Source of the DNA: an uncultured Prevotellaceae bacterium
GTDB lineage: Bacteria; Bacteroidota; Bacteroidia; Bacteroidales; Bacteroidaceae
Length of the DNA stretch: 64,000 bases
Reading direction: 5' to 3'
Assembly (NCBI GenBank): GCA_900315455.1
Contig: OMZE01000027.1
Location: 1-64,000 of the forward strand
The notes beneath the pieces are model-generated. The model saw only the letters and a list, made by a program, of their open reading frames with translations, had not been told where the DNA came from and searched no databases. Made by a program: the position numbers and the translations under genes. Numbering within the stretch: the stretch's first letter is position 1; every line of letters begins with the position of its first letter. Positions 62,266 through 64,000 of the stretch are shown here, piece after piece.

Positions 62266-63420
62266 CTATTTGCTGTCCAGGCCTTCGCCCGACATGAGGA
62301 TGTCGACCAATGGCTTGTCTTTATAGTCATTCTTCTTCTGGTCCCAGAAACCGAAGTCGGCATCATAGCACCAGGTTGTCCAGGCAATATCAAACTCGTC
62401 GAAGACGCTCAGCATGTCCTTCGTCCATTTGTAAGCCAACTCTCTGTCCACGGGCTCGTATACGCCCCATTCGCCGCAGAACAACTGCAGGTTGTAGCGT
62501 TTGGCCACTTCGATGGCATCCTTGAAGTCTGCGCGTATCTTGTCGATGTTCCACTCCTGGGTGGTGAATGGTTTAAGCATTTCTTTCAATGAGTCGGGAG
62601 CAGCCTCGTAGTCTTCCTTAGATACGAGTACTCCGGGGTAGTTGACCTTGCCTTTGTATTTGCCTAATGGGGTCCACCAAGCGCCATAATGGGTCAGTAT
62701 CATCGGGTTGTAGTAGTGGAAGGAGAGCACGATGTTCTTGTCGCCCTCGGGCACCTTGAGGTATTTCATCGTCTCGTAACCTTGCCAGCGGTTCGACCCG
62801 ATGACGAGCGTACGCTGTGGCTCACGCTCACGAAGTGCCTTGTGCACCTTGGCCACCAATTGGTTCCACTGTTCATGGTCATCTGCCACGGGCTCGTTCA
62901 TAAACTCGTAAGCCACGGAGTCGTTGCTGTAGCCTTTCAGCGCATCAGAGAGTTGATACCACATATTGATGAGTTGTTGCTGTGCCTCTTCAGAGGTGAA
63001 GAGGGTGTTGGGGCTTGCACCGCCTTCGTTCTCGGCATTGAAGTAGTGAGAGCGGATGATGTGCAGGTCGACGATGGCCCTGATATGATGTTTCACTGCC
63101 AGGTCGAGGGCATTCTTCAGCAGTTCCCAGGCTTCTGGAAGTTGGTCGCCCTCTTCGTCCCAGAACTGCTCCTCGTCGATAGGGATGCGCACGAAGTCGA
63201 ATCCGAGTTGCTCCAGGCGCTCGAAGTCGTCTTCCTGGATGTGTTGGCGACGTGCTTCGCCGCGCTCCTTCGATTGCGACAGCCAGTGGCTGAGGTTCGT
63301 ACCGCGCCGGATACGGAAATTGTTCACTCCTTCATCTGTTGTCTCAGGTTTGCTTGTGCAGGCCGTGATGGTCCACAATGCGGTGGCTATGAGTGCCACA
63401 AAAAAAAGAATTTTTTTCAT
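62266..63420 (-). CDS. GH5-family glycoside hydrolase lipoprotein
   Basis: 384 residues with a lipoprotein signal (ITACTS, Cys near 21). The GH5 barrel is recognisable: RGTNLSHWLSQ near 39, FDFVRIPIDEEQFW near 74, the acid/base glutamate in YEFMNEPVAD near 167, and the nucleophile in LFCGEWGVYEP near 310. It should hydrolyse beta-linked glucans or mannans at the cell surface; the subfamily cannot be told by eye. Confidence 0.9.
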   Translation of the reverse strand: MKKILFFVALIATALWTITACTSKPETTDEGVNNFRIRRGTNLSHWLSQSKERGEARRQHIQEDDFERLEQLGFDFVRIPIDEEQFWDEEGDQLPEAWELLKNALDLAVKHHIRAIVDLHIIRSHYFNAENEGGASPNTLFTSEEAQQQLINMWYQLSDALKGYSNDSVAYEFMNEPVADDHEQWNQLVAKVHKALREREPQRTLVIGSNRWQGYETMKYLKVPEGDKNIVLSFHYYNPMILTHYGAWWTPLGKYKGKVNYPGVLVSKEDYEAAPDSLKEMLKPFTTQEWNIDKIRADFKDAIEVAKRYNLQLFCGEWGVYEPVDRELAYKWTKDMLSVFDEFDIAWTTWCYDADFGFWDQKKNDYKDKPLVDILMSGEGLDSK

Positions 63421-63465
63421 TGTATGACTTTTAGGGTTTGGTAATAGATGTCTTTCGGTGTATTC

Positions 63466-64000
63466 CTAATGGGAACCTTTCTTCTCTTTTGCCTTCCTTG
63501 CATATTCAAACAGCGACAGTGGCAGGTGGCAGTATCCCGTGGGATTCTTGTCGAGATAGTCTTGGTGGTATTCTTCTGCCAGATAGAAGTTCTGTAGAGG
63601 CAGTTTCTCTACGGCCAGCGGCTGCCCATACTCCTTCTGAGTGGCTTGGTATACTTTTTCGATGGTGGGCAGGTCCTCGGGGGCGGTATAGTAGATGCCC
63701 GTGCGGTATTGGGAGCCGGTGTCGTGTCCCTGTTGGTTAATGCTCAAAGGGTCGATAGCCTTGAAATAGAGTTTCAACAAGAATTCGAGGCTTACAATGT
63801 CGGGATGGTAGCATACGTGTACTGTCTCTGCAAAGTGGGTCTTGTCTGTGCATACCTGTTCGTAAGTAGGATTTTCCACGTTGCCGTTGGCATAGCCCAC
63901 CTCTGTCTTTTCCACTCCCTCAATCTGCTTGAAGTAGTGTTCTGTTCCCCAGAAACAGCCCCCGGCCAGATAGATTTCCTTTGTGGGTTGAAGCGGTTCG
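63466..64000 (-). CDS. msrA: Peptide methionine sulfoxide reductase MsrA, cut by window edge
   Basis: The frame is open to the right edge. The catalytic cysteine motif AGGCFWGTEHYF lies near 63950, then VGYANGNVENPTYEQVC and QYRTGIYY. The C-terminus runs to HQDYLDKNPTGYCHLPL plus a short lysine-rich tail and stops at 63466. The start codon lies outside the window. MsrA repairs oxidised methionine in proteins. An internal ATG at 63915 would lose the active site and is not the start. Confidence 0.95.
   Translation of the reverse strand, partial: EPLQPTKEIYLAGGCFWGTEHYFKQIEGVEKTEVGYANGNVENPTYEQVCTDKTHFAETVHVCYHPDIVSLEFLLKLYFKAIDPLSINQQGHDTGSQYRTGIYYTAPEDLPTIEKVYQATQKEYGQPLAVEKLPLQNFYLAEEYHQDYLDKNPTGYCHLPLSLFEYARKAKEKKGSH

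Overview
The window reads as chromosomal DNA of a Bacteroidales bacterium, most likely a Prevotella-like member of the Prevotellaceae (inference). The pointers are promoters of the TTTG-N19-TAnnTTTG type, GLPGLI-family and BspA-like secreted proteins, IS66 and ISL3 debris, Omp28-like proteins and lysine-rich C-terminal tails of the form Y(D/N)L-G-R-(V/L)...GI-I-(N/D)GKK.

Layout. Positions 1-874 are host DNA holding a broken IS66 element fused to a broken ISL3 transposase. Positions 875-39105 are an integrated island of about 38 kb. It lies between 95-bp direct repeats (94/95 identical) covering the 3' part and terminator of a tRNA-Lys(CTT) gene; the intact tRNA is at 39062-39134. A tyrosine integrase sits at the left end and an excisionase-like HTH protein at the right end, so they face each other across attP when the island circularises. 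A short internal repeat near each end is a likely integrase arm site.

The left half of the island is a defence block. One strand carries a PIF1-like helicase followed by McrB and McrC. Divergent from it is a type I restriction operon: hsdR, hsdM, a Schlafen-AAA_4/HATPase protein, and hsdS. Downstream lie an inverted silent hsdS cassette, broken at an A8 tract, and a dedicated tyrosine recombinase, so the specificity gene is invertible. The middle (19.0-24.7 kb) is AT-rich maintenance and mobilisation DNA: two diverged ~450-bp repeats ending in an oriT-like palindrome, MobC without a relaxase, iteron-like repeats, two 30-bp palindromes, two strong RNA hairpins, a small HTH regulator and a 658-aa protein with a long charged helix.

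The right half (25.2-37.3 kb) is the most unusual part. It encodes an ECF sigma factor, a membrane anti-sigma-like protein, and three transcription units (two secreted proteins; a GLPGLI protein plus a TonB-type receptor; a membrane protein, a small protein and a BspA-like LRR protein). Each unit is preceded at 41-49 bp from its first start codon by the same two-box motif, GTTTACC-N14/15-ACGAT. I infer one island-borne sigma regulon. The anti-sigma protein's periplasmic domain also looks homologous to the domains of the two secreted proteins it neighbours. An IS66 copy is inserted inside this block.

Positions 39106-64000 are ordinary chromosome: htpG, a candidate small RNA, an aminoacyl-histidine dipeptidase, an OmpH-like lipoprotein, nth, a DUF2461 protein, a nucleotide pyrophosphatase-like phosphodiesterase, initiator tRNA-Met, a partner-switching set (STAS protein, SLC13/RCK transporter, SpoIIE phosphatase fused to a histidine-kinase-like ATPase), hrpB, three large secreted proteins with related C-terminal tails, a GH5 glycosidase lipoprotein, and msrA running off the right edge.
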